Shown piece after piece: positions 45,288 to 56,560 of a stretch of 64,000 nucleotides of DNA (its first letter is position 1; each line of letters opens with the position of its first letter). Both the position numbers and the translations under genes were made by a program. The stretch comes from Prorocentrum cordatum (Eukaryota > Sar > Dinophyceae > Prorocentrales > Prorocentraceae): assembly GCA_963575745.1 (NCBI GenBank), contig CAUYUJ010016368.1:41764-105763 (forward strand), in the 5' to 3' direction. The notes under the pieces are model-generated. The model did not search any database. It had not been told where the DNA came from and was given only the letters and a program-made list of their open reading frames with translations.

Positions 45288-46313
45288 ATGCTGGCCCGAG
45301 ATATATCTTTTGGTCTTGTGAGCGCCCTTCTGGCCGCCTATCCTATGATGCGCATGCTTGCGCTCGCGCTCCGCGTCGTCTCTGCCAGTGCCGTGCTGCG
45401 CCCTGGCACGGAGCTGTGCCTATACTGCGAGTGCCGCCATCGTTCAGGGAGATGGTTCCATGCAGACCTTGGTTGGTTTTGTAGCAAGGGCTATCGGCGC
45501 ATGGAGAACCACCGCTACGAGGTATACCACCCAGCCTGGCGTCACTATCGCGCAAACCTGCGCGTGCATGATTGCACAGGGTGTGGTATTCACTGCGTGG
45601 GTAGCCGCGCTGATGTGCGTGCGTTCCGAACGGTTTGGACTATGCTAACTGAGCATCTGGCATCGCTGTCGTGTGTCGTGTTCTCTTTTGGCTTTCTCTA
45701 TCAGGTGTACTGGGAAGCGCCTATGGTTGCCATGTGCTGCGACGTTGCGCAGTCGCCCTCTATGCTGAACCACGCTCCGGCTATGCGAGCCATGGGTAAG
45801 CGCGTGGCTCGGTTATTCAAAAACATGCGCTATCGTGATGGGAATCTATGCGCTGGAACCGTTGGGCAGCAGCCTCTGGGCAACCCTTCCGAGCGCGCCC
45901 CTCCGCTTGGTATGTTGTATTACCTATGCAAGAACTTTCGGGCGTTTCACGTGCTGGCAGAGAGCATCGCGCACTATCTGCAGGGCGAGCGCACCGTACT
46001 CTCCGTTGCGTGTATCGTGGACATCATGAAGGTGCACGGGTTCGGCCGCTATCATGGCCAGCTTTCGTACACGTCCGTTCGCTTCGCGCGTTCGATCGTC
46101 CTGGCCGATGGGCGTCAGCACGCAGATTCGTCGTACGACTGGCGAGTGTTCCGTTCTATGTCATTCCACGTACGGAGGAAGATCATGAAAAGGGCGTTGT
46201 GGGATCACGACACGGCTATTCGTTTCCGAGATGGCATGCGCGAGCTCCTGTCACAGCCGCGTTACAACTTGCTGGATCTCATAGTGTATACATGCCTTAT
46301 GCGTCAGGGTTGA
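45288..46313 (+). CDS. Hypothetical protein, 341 aa, Cys cluster and HhH-like motif
   Basis: I do not recognise this protein with confidence. Residues 1-38 are hydrophobic (LALALRVVSASAV) and could be a poor signal or non-coding if a later start is used. Residues 44-103 hold seven Cys (44, 47, 49, 65, 96, 99, 103) with His and aromatic residues (RWFHADLGWFCSKGYRR), suggestive of zinc binding. Residues 205-270 are helical. IVDIMKVHGFGRYHGQLSYT (243-262) resembles a helix-hairpin-helix such as the PGFGPY-type turn of DNA-glycosylase-like proteins and of the helical domains proposed to act on modified thymine or 5-hydroxymethyluracil. That similarity is weak and from memory. The C-terminus (280-341) is basic and helical. 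It is the second gene of a same-strand pair. Alternative: an unrelated lineage-specific protein. Confidence 0.6.
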   Translation: MLARDISFGLVSALLAAYPMMRMLALALRVVSASAVLRPGTELCLYCECRHRSGRWFHADLGWFCSKGYRRMENHRYEVYHPAWRHYRANLRVHDCTGCGIHCVGSRADVRAFRTVWTMLTEHLASLSCVVFSFGFLYQVYWEAPMVAMCCDVAQSPSMLNHAPAMRAMGKRVARLFKNMRYRDGNLCAGTVGQQPLGNPSERAPPLGMLYYLCKNFRAFHVLAESIAHYLQGERTVLSVACIVDIMKVHGFGRYHGQLSYTSVRFARSIVLADGRQHADSSYDWRVFRSMSFHVRRKIMKRALWDHDTAIRFRDGMRELLSQPRYNLLDLIVYTCLMRQG

Positions 46314-46730
46314 CTGAGTCTATTCCGGACAGACTGCCAAACCAATCCACGCAGCATCACTACTGTGATGTCTTTCGGGGATACTGACAGAGACGTACTT
46401 CAGACGGCGGCGAAGTCTCTCCTCTGCGGCGACGTGAGGCAATCTTGCAGACTATCCTGCCATCTCGTATGTTTCGGGTTATGACACCTCCTGTTCGGCT
46501 GCCTGTTTCGCTCTGCGCAGCCCTTCTGTCTCGTGCGATCGGCGTTGAAAGGTTAGTTCTTTCTACGTTGCGCGTGGTCCTCGTGGCCTGCTCCTACCTG
46601 ATGCTGTGGCCTGTGGTGGTCTTGTAATTGGTACTCATGCAAGCATTTGCTGTCAGTGCGCCATGCGTGCGCGTTGCTGTGTATTCTTCTCTGCGGCCTC
46701 GGCCTATTCCGCCACCGTGCTCCATCATAG
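46314..46730. other. Downstream spacer with a small ORF
   Basis: A 60-codon plus-strand frame (46445-46627) ends in a hydrophobic stretch (VVLVACSYLMLWPVVVL) that could span a membrane. It has no other support. A relative of the CTATAGC module begins near 46705. Confidence 0.3.
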
Positions 46731-46899
46731 CATGGCATAGCGTAGCATACACTCATGACACCTCGTTGCTCTCCTGGTGTTCGCGCCGTGCACGTTGCAC
46801 TTCTGTGATTGTTCCTGGAGTCGGCCATGCTTGCACTCACTATGTCTTCTGGATTGTGGGTCCGATGCATCCTGGTTCTTTTAGTGGCGGTCGGCCTGC

Positions 46900-47610
46900 C
46901 CCGCCGGCCCCGGCTGGTTGCTCGGTGTCCCACGGATGGTCGCATTGTAATGCTTTGCTATGCTATGCCATGCTTGTTTTGCTATGTGTTGTGCTATTGC
47001 AGCACGGCCGCATCCATCCCCAGGAAGTGCGGACGCGCCTCCGCGTCATCGCAGTGTGCTACGCTATTGCAGCACAGCAACTCCCATTTCCAAAAAAGTG
47101 GGGGCCCGATATTTCTGTGTTCTGTTCTATTGCACTTCATCAGCTTCCATTCCCCCCCTCCTCCCAAAAACAAAAAAATGGGTCTCTCTCGAAGTGCTGT
47201 GCTATTGCAGCACATCAACAGACATCCTCAAAAAGTGGGGAGTCTTGGCGGCGCGCGGTCTGCCCCGCCTGGCCTTGGTGATGGCTCGGAGGTTTCACGG
47301 CTGGTTGCAGGGCAATGCTGTGCTATGCTATGCCACGCTGCGCTATGCTATGCTTTGTTATGTGCTGTGCTATTGCAGCTCGGCTGCATCATCCCCACGA
47401 AATGGCGACGCGCCCCCGCGTCATCGGTGTGTGGTCGCTATTGCAGCACAGCATCTTCCATTTCCCCAAAGGGGCACATGTTTTTTCCGTGTTCGGTGCT
47501 ATTGCAGTTCATCAGCTTCTATCTCCAAAACATGGCTTCGCACCACCCCGATGTGCTGTGCTATGGCAGGACAGCAACATGCATCCCCAAGAAGTGGGCA
47601 CCCATCATGG
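46900..47610. repeat. GCTATTGCAGCAC tandem modules
   Basis: Units of about 55-80 bp begin with GCTATTGCAGCAC and end with a CCAAAAAGTGGGG-like part, near 46991, 47072, 47127, 47201, 47370, 47440, 47500 and 47560. The eight fall into two sets of four, a higher-order period of about 378 bp. They resemble the CTATAGC module of the 29-43 kb array. Confidence 0.88.
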
Positions 47611-47689
47611 CGTAACACAGTGTTATTTTTCCGATTGTTTTCGTGTTGCCCTTTAGCGCTTTGGCTGGCAGTTTCTTCTTTGTATCTGA

Positions 47690-48900
<1,211 letters not shown>

Positions 48901-49000
48901 NNNNNNNNNNNNNNNNNNNNNNNNNNNNNNNNNNNNNNNNNNNNNNNNNNNNNNNNNNNNNNNNNNNNNNNNNNNNNNNNNNNNNNNNNNNNNNNNNNNN
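48901..49000. other. Assembly gap (100 N)
   Basis: Exactly 100 N, which usually marks a join of unknown size. The flanking simple repeats differ: (GTA)n on the left and (GGA)n on the right. Confidence 0.99.
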
Positions 49001-49190
49001 AGGAGGAGGAGGAGGAGGAGGAGGAGGAGGAGAAGGAGGAGGAGATGGAGGAGGATGAGGAGGACGACGAGGAGTAGTATGGAGAGGGGAGGAGGGAGGA
49101 GGACTGAGACGGACCAGGAGGGTGAGGAAGTTGAAGAAGAGGAGGAGGAGGAGGAGGAGGAGGAGGAGGAGGAGGAGAGCGATCAGAAAA
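49001..49190. repeat. (GGA)n microsatellite
   Basis: GGA/GAG triplets with a GACGACGAG interruption, starting directly at the gap. Confidence 0.97.
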
Positions 49191-49199
49191 GGCCAGGAG

Positions 49200-50125
49200 C
49201 CTATTGGATGCCTCTCGGGGTCTCTTCGGATTTCTTCCGGGAGCTTCTTGGAGTCCTCTTGGCGTGTCTTGGGGGTCTCTTGACAGTAGTGTGAGCCCCT
49301 TGGAGCGTGGGAACCCCTTGGGGACCTCTTGGGGTCCCTTGGGGTCTCTTGGGAGCCTCTTGCGGCCATCCAGGGTGCCTCTTGGGTGCCTTTTGGGGCC
49401 TCCTGGGCACCTCCTGGGGCAGTCTTGGGGCAGTCTTGGGGCAGCCTTGGGAGCCTCGCCCCCCCCCCACTCCAGGAGGCCAACATGTGGCCAACACCTT
49501 CGTAATCAATTCAATGGTTGTGGCCTTCTCGCCGAGGCCTCTTGAGGCGTCTTGGGTGTCTCTGGGCGGGGGGGTGGCTCTAGGGGGTCTCTTGGGAGCG
49601 TCTTGGGAGCGTCTTGGGGGCATCTTGGGGGCATCTTGGGGCCTTCTGGGCACCCCATTGGGGCCGTCTTGAGGCACCCCTGGGGGACCTCGGGGGACAT
49701 CTTGGGGCCATCTTGAAGGGCATCGATCTAAGAAGGGGGGCTCCGCAATCAGGGCCCACCACCCAGGAGGCCAACGGTTGGCCACAACCATCGTCACGTC
49801 GCTGATGTTGGCGTTCTCGCCGCGGCCTCGTGGAGCGCCTTGGGTGCTTCTGGGAGGCATCTTGGGGCCTCTTGGTGGTTTCTTGTGAGCCTCTTGGGGC
49901 GGGCATCTCGGGCGCCTCTTGGGGGCCTCTTGGGGCCTCCAGGGCGCATCTTCGGGCCGTCTCGGGGCACCCTGTGGAGCCTCGTGGGCCATCTTGGAGG
50001 TGATCGAACAAAGAAGGGTGGGGGTTCAATTTTGCCCCGCCCCCCCCCCCCCCTCCCAGAAGGCCAACACGTGGCCAACGCCTCCGTCACGTCTCTGATT
50101 TGTGCCTTCTCGCAGAGGCCAACTT
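49200..50125. repeat. CTTGGGGCCTC family in a ~290-bp higher-order unit
   Basis: CTTGGGGCCTC-like words alternate with a distinct AGGCCAAC segment (AGGCCAACATGTGGCCAAC at 49477, AGGCCAACGGTTGGCC at 49770, AGGCCAACACGTGGCCAAC at 50061) followed by TTCTCGCCGAGGCC-like text. The spacing is about 290 bp. A fourth AGGCCAAC segment sits at 56495. Confidence 0.92.
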
Positions 50126-50129
50126 GGAC

Positions 50130-50485
50130 GCTCCAACGTCTCGCTGAACGCCCCGTTCAGACCCGGGAGTGGGGTAGGGGCGGGGTAGACCCCTCCCGAA
50201 GGGGAAGAAGGGCTGGTGGGATTCTGCATCACCGTCTGTGTCTAAGGAATCCGACCTGCAGGGGCAGCGTCGACCTGTGATTGCACATTCTCCCCCTGTC
50301 GATCCTCGAGGATCTAAGATCGAGTTTCTGGTTTGTGTTGGTCCTTGCTGGGCTTTTGGAGGTCGTCGTCGTCGTCGTCGCTGTCGGGTCGTCGTCGCCG
50401 CCGCCGTCGTCGTCGCAGGCAGCGCGATTGGCGATGGGACGCGCGTGTGCACACATGGATCGGCCTTTTGAGGGTTGGCTCCCAT
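50130..50485. other. Spacer with (GTC)n
   Basis: A GGGGTAGGGGCGGGGTAGAC stretch and a short GTC/GCC triplet run at 50364-50418 lie here. No gene is seen. LINE-like coding begins to be recognisable near 50490. Confidence 0.5.
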
Positions 50486-50489
50486 CTCT

Positions 50490-51811
50490 GGCGGTGGCGG
50501 GGGTGGGCGGCTGTCATCACGGACGGGGGGATAGTCCGCTCGCATCTCTTGGGGATGGTGCCTTTCGCTGAGGCACCGGTACTCCAGCTGTCGCTCAACG
50601 CTGTGCTCTTCCCTGGGTCCAGCCTTCATATGGATTGCTCTGCCACGGTCGATTGAGCTCGGAATCCCAGGTCGGCCGCGGGTCCTGAATATGCACGGGT
50701 CCAGTGTTGAGCCCAGGTTTTCGGTAAGCTCGGCGATTGCAGAGTGGATAAGACCTCGTCCCAATCTATAGAGAAGGATTATGGTTGAAGGCCGCCTGAC
50801 TCGTGGCCAGTGGCTCGGCAACAAGGCCGCAGACTTGCACGCTCGCCAGATTGCTGAGCTATACGGTGGGGGGCCATGCCAAGAAACACCCTGCTTGCCT
50901 CCAGGGTGCCCTGGGTTTCTTCTGTTTCGATGATTTTGCCATGGGAAGTGCGACGTTCCCGTATAAAAAATCGATGGACGTTCTGGGGTCTCAGGGTGGA
51001 GTGTCTTGTGGAAGGTTTCTTGTGGACGGGCCTCCACTGTATCGAACCGACACCTGTGACCGTCTCGTCATCATCGGCTGCCAGGAGATTGCGAGGCAGG
51101 TTGCCCGGTTCTCGGTTCTCCAGGAGGCCATGATCGCGGATGCGGGTATTTGACCACATCCGTTGGGATTGGCTTCGCCACGTCAGCCTCGGCTCGTACG
51201 AAATACCGCCTGACGTCGACGATGGGGTTGGTGATGGGGGGGCTGGTGTCGAGGGTGTCGTGGAGTCGGGGTCGTCTGTCGCGGACGGGGAGCACGCGCA
51301 AGCAGCCGTTGAGGTGAGGGCCGCGCCCCATTCCGCCTCCAGGGCCTCCCAGGGGAGGGGCGTGAGCCCTCAGGCCTTGGCAGGCCCGAGGCCACGCATG
51401 CATCGAGGCCTTAGTGGCCTCCCCTGCAGGCGCTTCCATGGGCACCTTTCTTTCTTTTGCGCCACCTTTGGGTCCTTGGGACAAGAGCTCTCTGGCGTCG
51501 GAGTTTGTCTGGGGTCCCGCCCCCCTGGCCGCGAGAGGCAATTGGCTTGGATCTTGCTTGCTCGGCAGGCAACCGTCCCGCAAGGACGGCCGCGTCGGAG
51601 CAGCGCATTCGCTCTCTGTCGCTTCGTGCACAGTTTCCCTTGCCTCGAAATTAGGCTTGGAAGCTGTGCCAGAGCTTGTACATGCCCGTGCTGTCGAGCG
51701 GATCGGCGTCGACCTCTTCCGAGGCCTTGCGATATTTGGCTTCTCCTCCCGCGCCCAAGCTGGGGAGCTTGGGCGGCGGGTCCGTGGCAGGAGAAAGCGC
51801 GCGGGGGCTGA
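50490..51811 (+). pseudogene. Frameshifted LINE remnant: RNase H and C-terminal tail
   Basis: The pieces are in order but in different frames. At 50492-50656, GWAAVITDGGIVRS through HMDCSATVD matches the first half of RNase H; the Asp in HMDCS fits the third catalytic acid, and the usual first Asp and Glu are not evident. At 50781-50863, GRLTRGQWLGNKAADLHARQ contains the GNxxAD motif, with the fourth catalytic Asp kept. After an inserted MITE the frame resumes at 51042 (RTDTCDRLVIIG) and stops at 51153 in ADAGI. A 1-nt shift moves it to DHIRWDWLRH and the C-terminal tail (51140-51811, with GSLGQELSG and PPGRERQLAW segments). At least three frameshifts plus the insertion show it is dead. It belongs to the same broad element class as 13220-14620 but is not a close copy. 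The family call is from pattern memory. Confidence 0.65.
50864..51039. mobile_element. Complete MITE, 176 bp, nested in the LINE remnant
   Basis: It starts CGGTGGGGGGCC and ends GGGCCTCCACTG (inverted ends, about 9 of 12 matching) and is flanked by TA at 50862-50863 and 51040-51041. An internal hairpin has AGAAAC/GTTTCT and CACCCTG/CAGGGTG arms. Element plus one TA is 178 bp; subtracting it puts the LINE pieces on both sides in the same frame. The 121-bp copy at 11862-11982 shares both ends but lacks part of the interior. Confidence 0.9.
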
Positions 51812-52500
51812 TCTCTCGTACCAGGGTGAACTCGCTTGGTTGCTTTGGTGCACGTGTACTGCGATGGCCTCGTTCGTCGGTGCGGTGCGCCTTCCTCCCC
51901 CTCGCCCGCACCCGTGATTCGCAGGCTCTGGCTCGAGGCCCTGCCGCCGCCGCCCGAAGGGCTCCTTGTTCTTCCCCGTCCTGTCCTTGTTATCGTTATT
52001 GCTCCCTCCTCCTCCTCTTCATCCTCCTCCTCCTCCTCTTCATCCTCCTCCTCCTCCTTCTCTTCATCCTCCTCCTCCTCCTCCTCCTCTTCCTCCTCCT
52101 CCTCCTCCTCCTCCCCCTCCTCCTCCTCCTCCTCCTCCTCCTCTTCTTCGTCCTCCATCCCTTTCCTCACGCATTTGTGCCCCCTGCCGCACCCCAGACG
52201 TGCCGGTGGGGCGGGCGGGGGCACTGCGTGCGAGGTCTTGGCCCCGGCTGCGGGGGCCTGCTGCTTGAAGCCTGCAGCGCTGCCAACGGCTCAGGGCAGG
52301 CAGTCTTCAAGGTGCGGCTCTCGCTCGCCATACAGTCGGGGCACTGAAGAAGGAACCCTTCTCGTTGGGGAGGGGCTCCGTGTTCCTTCATTGTTTCACA
52401 GTTTGCCCTTGGTTGTTTTTACATTTCGATGGGAAGTCAAAGTTTAACATATGGAAAAAAAAGGGGCCTCGTTCCTTATTTGGGGTTCCTTAGGTCAACG
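51812..52500. other. Spacer with (TCC)n, no gene seen
   Basis: A (TCC)n tract with TTC and CCC variants fills about 52000-52150, giving poly-Glu on the minus strand. The rest is GC-rich and then AT-richer, with no recognisable domain. Confidence 0.6.
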
Positions 52501-52504
52501 CCCC

Positions 52505-53090
52505 GATTGTAGCTCCGCGCATATTCCTCCTCAGAGTGTGCAGGAGCTTCCAGGTCAGAGGCCGGCTGGTTTTCAGAATGTGGCCCTCGCCTGAGCGTCG
52601 GGCGCATGTGTTGCAGCAGTTCTGAGGGCGGAGGGCGGGTTTCAAAACGTGGTTCTCGCCTTCGCGCCGCGTCGAAAGTTTGTAGCAGCTTCAGGAGCTG
52701 AGGGCGGGCGGTTCTCAAATTGCGGCTGTTGCTCCAGCGCCGCGCGCATTCCTCCTCAACGCTTGCCGCGGCTTCAAGAATGGGGGGCGGGAGGTGTTCA
52801 AAAGCTGTTCTCGCTCTAGCGCCGCGCGCACACGCCTGAGGATTGCCAGGACGCAGCAGTCAAGTTGATTCGCAGTGCCGCAGTCCCAAGAATGGCGTTC
52901 TGGCACGAGTCGAATATTGCGTTGAAATCCCAGGAATGGTGTTTCTGGCACGATCGGGGATCATCAGACGATCGGGTACTTCCCTCAATTGTTTACTCCA
53001 TTTGTTTTGCAAGGACCTGTGGAGATGCAAGTTGGAAGGGGGCGTGTATTGGAGTATCGTTGATGCGTCGTGGGTTCACACTTGTTCTCC
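52505..53090 (-). repeat. Composite dispersed repeat, inverted copy
   Basis: Read on the minus strand, it follows the same order as the copy at 59.4-61.1 kb. From right to left: a CCAACGAT part (53085-53005), a GTACTTCCCTCAATTG part (near 52975), a CCCAGGAATGGTGTTTCTGG part (near 52930), an AAGAATGGCGTTCTGG part (52890-52905) and four units with CTCGCCTTNGCGCCGCG (52510-52850). Confidence 0.85.
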
Positions 53091-53174
53091 TCCTCCTCAT
53101 ATTTTTCCTTCTCCTCCTCGTCTTGTTTCTCCCCATCAGCGCCGCCATCTTTAAGGGCAAGTTTCGGCGTCGCT

Positions 53175-53445
53175 CTTGTATTTTTGCGTTTTCAGGCCCG
53201 TCGTTTTGGTAACTCATTTACGTTAGTGTGTGTTTGCTGTCTTGTCAAAGGCTGCTCCCTGTGTTCGCTGCCGTCTTCGCTCCTGGTCTCACGTTCTTGC
53301 CGCCTCCCGTTCCTCCCGCTCCACGCACAGAGCGTAGAACCAAAAACGAACACTTCCGAACCCTGGCCTAACACCAGCGCGGAACAGGCCCGGAGGCCCC
53401 GCGACCTGGCAACGACGACCAGGATAGCGGAAATAGGCAACAAGT
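53175..53445. repeat. ~270-bp dispersed repeat, copy 1
   Basis: It contains TTTCAGGCCCGTCG, CTGCCGTCTTCGCTCC, GCCGCCTCCCGTTCCTCCCG and TAACACCAGCGCGGAACAGG. The second copy, in the same orientation, is at about 54770-55040. Confidence 0.88.
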
Positions 53446-53479
53446 GGCACGCGTGCCATGGCTCTCGCACAGAAAGGAA

Positions 53480-54535
53480 GGGGAAGGGGGCGGAAGGGGG
53501 CGCGCTGGCTGGTGGATGGGGCGATGGGGGGGGGCACTCGGGATGGGGGGGGGCGGTGCCACGCCGAAATGAAAGTGTCGGGGCGGCGGGGGGGGCGTTG
53601 GCTGGCGGGTGGCGGGCGGGGTGCCTCGCAGAAATATGAGGGTCAGAGTGGAAAGGGCCCCACGCTGGATGGTGGGCGGGGGGGGGCGCGGAGGGGGTGT
53701 GCGGGGTGTGGGGGGTGCCGCGCCGAAATGACGGTCGGGCGGAGGGGCGGCGCTGGTTGGGGGCGTGCGCCGAAATAAAAGGGTCTGGGCGGAGGGGGCG
53801 CGCTGGCTGGCGGGCGAGGGCAGTGCGGAGGGGGCGCGCGGGATGGACAGGGGCCGCGCCGAAATTAAAGGGTCGGGGCGGGGAGGGCGCGCTGGCTGCC
53901 GGCTGGCGGGCGGGGGGGGGCGTGGGGAGGGGCGCGCGGGATGGGGGGTGCCGTCCGAAGAAAAGGGGTCTGGGCGGAGAGGGCGCGCTGGCTGGCGGGT
54001 GGGGGGGACGCGGGGGGGGGGGAGCGCGAGGGGCGGGGGGGGGGCGCGCGCCGCAATAAGAGGGTCGGGGCGGAGGGGCGCGGTGGCTGGCAGGCGGGGT
54101 GGTGTGGAGGGGGCGCGCGCCGTGCCGAAGTAAAAGGCCGGGGCGGAGGGGGCGCGCTGGCTGGACAGGGGGGCCCGGAGGGGGCGCCGGCCGGTTGGGG
54201 GGATGCCGAGGGGACGCGTGGGATGGGGGGGGTGCCGTGCCGAAATCCAAGGGTCGGGGCGGAGGGGGCGCGCCGTGCCGTGGTCTGGGTGGGTGGGGGG
54301 GTGCCGTGCCGAAATACAAGGGTCGGGGTGGAGGGGGCGCGCTGGCTGGCGGGCGGGGCGCACGAAGGTGGCGCGCGGGGTGGGGGGGGGCCGTGCCGAA
54401 ATAAGGTCGGGGCGGACGGGGCGCGCTGGTCGGTGGGCGGGGGGGGTGAGGCGGGGGGGAATGGGGGCGCGCTGGGGGCGCGCTGGCTGGTGGAATTGGT
54501 GGGTGATGGTGGGGGTGCCGTGCCGAAATCAAGTG
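53480..54535. repeat. GC-rich satellite (GGGCGGAGGGGGCGCGCTGG)
   Basis: About 14 irregular units of roughly 50-100 bp contain GGGTCGGGGCGGAGGGGGCG, CTGGCTGGCGGGCGGGG and GCCGTGCCGAAAT. Frames are open on both strands (poly R/G or P/H), so they are not genes. Confidence 0.92.
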
Positions 54536-54769
54536 GTTGGAGCTCTAGACACCCTGCGCGAAAGAGTAATTTGAGTATAAGGATACATGGACGCAAGGAG
54601 CAGGCGTTGAGGACATGGAAGACGGCAGCGTCATACAGCGCAGCCAATTGATCTGAGAATGCACAACATCGATCTCATAGCGCAAGCAATAGTTTGATTA
54701 GCGCTATGTACCTTGGACTCTTGGCATGCTTAAGCAGTTTAAAAGAAAAAGCCCCCCCAGCGTTTGCCA
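54536..54769. other. Spacer, no gene seen
   Basis: AT-richer unique sequence. GTATAAGGATACATGGACGC and GCATACAGCGC-like words recur loosely downstream near 55075-55140. Confidence 0.4.
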
Positions 54770-55040
54770 CTGTGTTCTTGTACGTTTCAGGCCCATCGCT
54801 GTGGATCTTCAGTTTTGTTAGCTTGTTTGTTTTTTCTTGTCAGAGGCTGTTCCTTGTCTTCTCTGCCGTCTTCGCTCCCGATTTCCCGATTCTGCCGCCT
54901 CCCGTTCCTCCCGCTGCGCGCGCAGAGCGCAGAACTCAACACACCCAAAACATGCCCCAACACTGGTCTAACACCAGCGCGGAACAGGCCCAGAGGCCCC
55001 GCAACCAGCCAGCAGAGACGACCAGAAAAGCGCAAATAGG
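54770..55040. repeat. ~270-bp dispersed repeat, copy 2
   Basis: It matches 53175-53445 in order and orientation. Together the two bracket the GC-rich satellite. Confidence 0.88.
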
Positions 55041-55307
55041 TTATATTATAACTATCGGAAAGACTGGACGTAATGACAATGCATGGAGGACATAGTAGAC
55101 GGCAATGTTAAAAAGCGCATTCAATGGATTTGGAAATGCAAAAGAAATGGAGCGCATAGCGCAACACATCGTCTTGTAGCGTTTATAAGCTTCTTTTTCG
55201 GACCTGACACGCTACAGCGCATGATTTCCACTACGCCGAGTAAGACACGGTAAAACAAACGACCAGGGCATAGTTTAGAAGAATCGCGATCAGCATCATC
55301 GTCATCG

Positions 55308-55344
<37 letters not shown>

Positions 55345-55640
55345 CATCCTCATCCTCATCCTCATCCTCATCCTCCTCATCCTCATCATCATCATCATCA
55401 GCAGCATCATCCCCATCATCGTCATCATCATCATCAGCTTGCCGTCCTCATTGTCCTCCTCCTCCTCCTCCTGCTCTTCTCTCCTCGTCCTCCCTCTCCT
55501 GCGCTTCCTCGCCTCCCTCCTCCCCCTCTTCTTCTCCGTCTTCTCCGCCGCCCAGCCATGACTTCAGCACGCTTTCTGCAGGTTGTAGGGCCCTATCGGG
55601 CCACAGCAGAGTCAGGAAAAACATATTCCAGACGCTTCGC
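55041..55640. repeat. Spacer with (ATC)n and (TCC)n tracts
   Basis: ATC/CATCAT triplets with a CATCCT subarray lie at about 55290-55435, then a TCC-rich tract to 55550. No gene is seen. Confidence 0.85.
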
Positions 55641-55945
55641 GTACCCCCACCAGCCTTGTGAAGTTAGTTAATTTTGTTCTGTGCATGTGCAACTGCGCAC
55701 TTGTTGTGCAGGTGCGAACCGGCTTGCCAACGTGGCGGCAGTGTTCGCAAATTCGCATCGTGCCGCCTGCCCCGGACTTTGCCTCTCGCCGCCAGACCGT
55801 TGTCGCGCGGCCGCGACCGAAAAAGTACCCCCACCAGCCTTTTCTGTAATTAGATCGGCCCGCGGCCCGGACCTTTCACCACGGCGCCTGCGATTTCGTT
55901 TGCGCCCGCGAGGAAAAAAGTACCCCCACCAGCCCATCCAGAAAC
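55625..55945. repeat. GTACCCCCACCAGCC-terminated repeat, three copies
   Basis: GTACCCCCACCAGCC occurs near 55637, 55826 and 55919, the last two preceded by an A-run. The segments between are GC-rich and loosely similar. Confidence 0.7.
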
Positions 55946-56034
55946 GATGCCCAAACGAGTTGCCCTGACCAGGGATGCGGAGGAGCACGCAGTGGAACAA
56001 AGGGTTGGGTGAGACATCATACCCCAAGAGGGAG

Positions 56035-56165
56035 AGGATGGAGGAGGAACCGGAGGAGGAGGAGGAGGAGGAGGAGGAGGAGGAGGAGGAGGAGGAGGGG
56101 AAGGGGGATGAGGAGGAGGGGGGAGGGAAGGATGAGAAATAGGCGGGTGAGAAAGAGGAGGAGGA
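56035..56165. repeat. (GGA)n microsatellite
   Basis: GGA triplets with GGGAAGGGGG interruptions. Confidence 0.95.
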
Positions 56166-56204
56166 ATGGGGCGAGCAGACAGGCCATAGGCTTTGTGGAT
56201 GTTT

Positions 56205-56560
56205 CTCGGAGTCTCTTCGGATGTCTCTTGAAAGCTTCTTGGGGTCTTCGAGGGGCGTCTTAGGGGGCCTCTTGATGATCCTGGGGGCCTCTGAGAGCGT
56301 CTTGGGTGCCTCGGGCGAGCCTCTTGGTGCCTCTTGGGGTCTCGTGGGAGCCTCTTGGGGGCCTTGTGGGGGCCTCTTGGGGCCGCCTGGGCGCCTCCTG
56401 GGGCACTCTGGGGAGCCTCGGGGGCCCTCTTGGGGCCATCATGGAAAAGATCGATCAAAGAGGGGGGGGGTCATAAACTACCCCCGCCCCGAGGAGGCCA
56501 ACATTGGCCCAAACCCATGCAGAGTCAATGCTGGCTGTCTTCTCGCCAAGGCCGTCTTGG
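56205..56560. repeat. CTTGGGGCCTC family patch
   Basis: Words as at 49.2-50.1 kb, ending with the AGGCCAACATTGGCCC segment near 56495 and GTCTTCTCGCCAAGGCC. Confidence 0.9.

Noticed and set aside
51370-52224. Minus-strand protein with a long Glu run
   Set aside because: The Glu run is the (TCC)n tract, and the rest is antisense to the LINE tail.
53192-54651. A 446-codon Pro-rich minus-strand frame and Gly/Arg-rich plus-strand frames
   Set aside because: The GC-rich satellite lacks stops in most frames on both strands. No domain is present.
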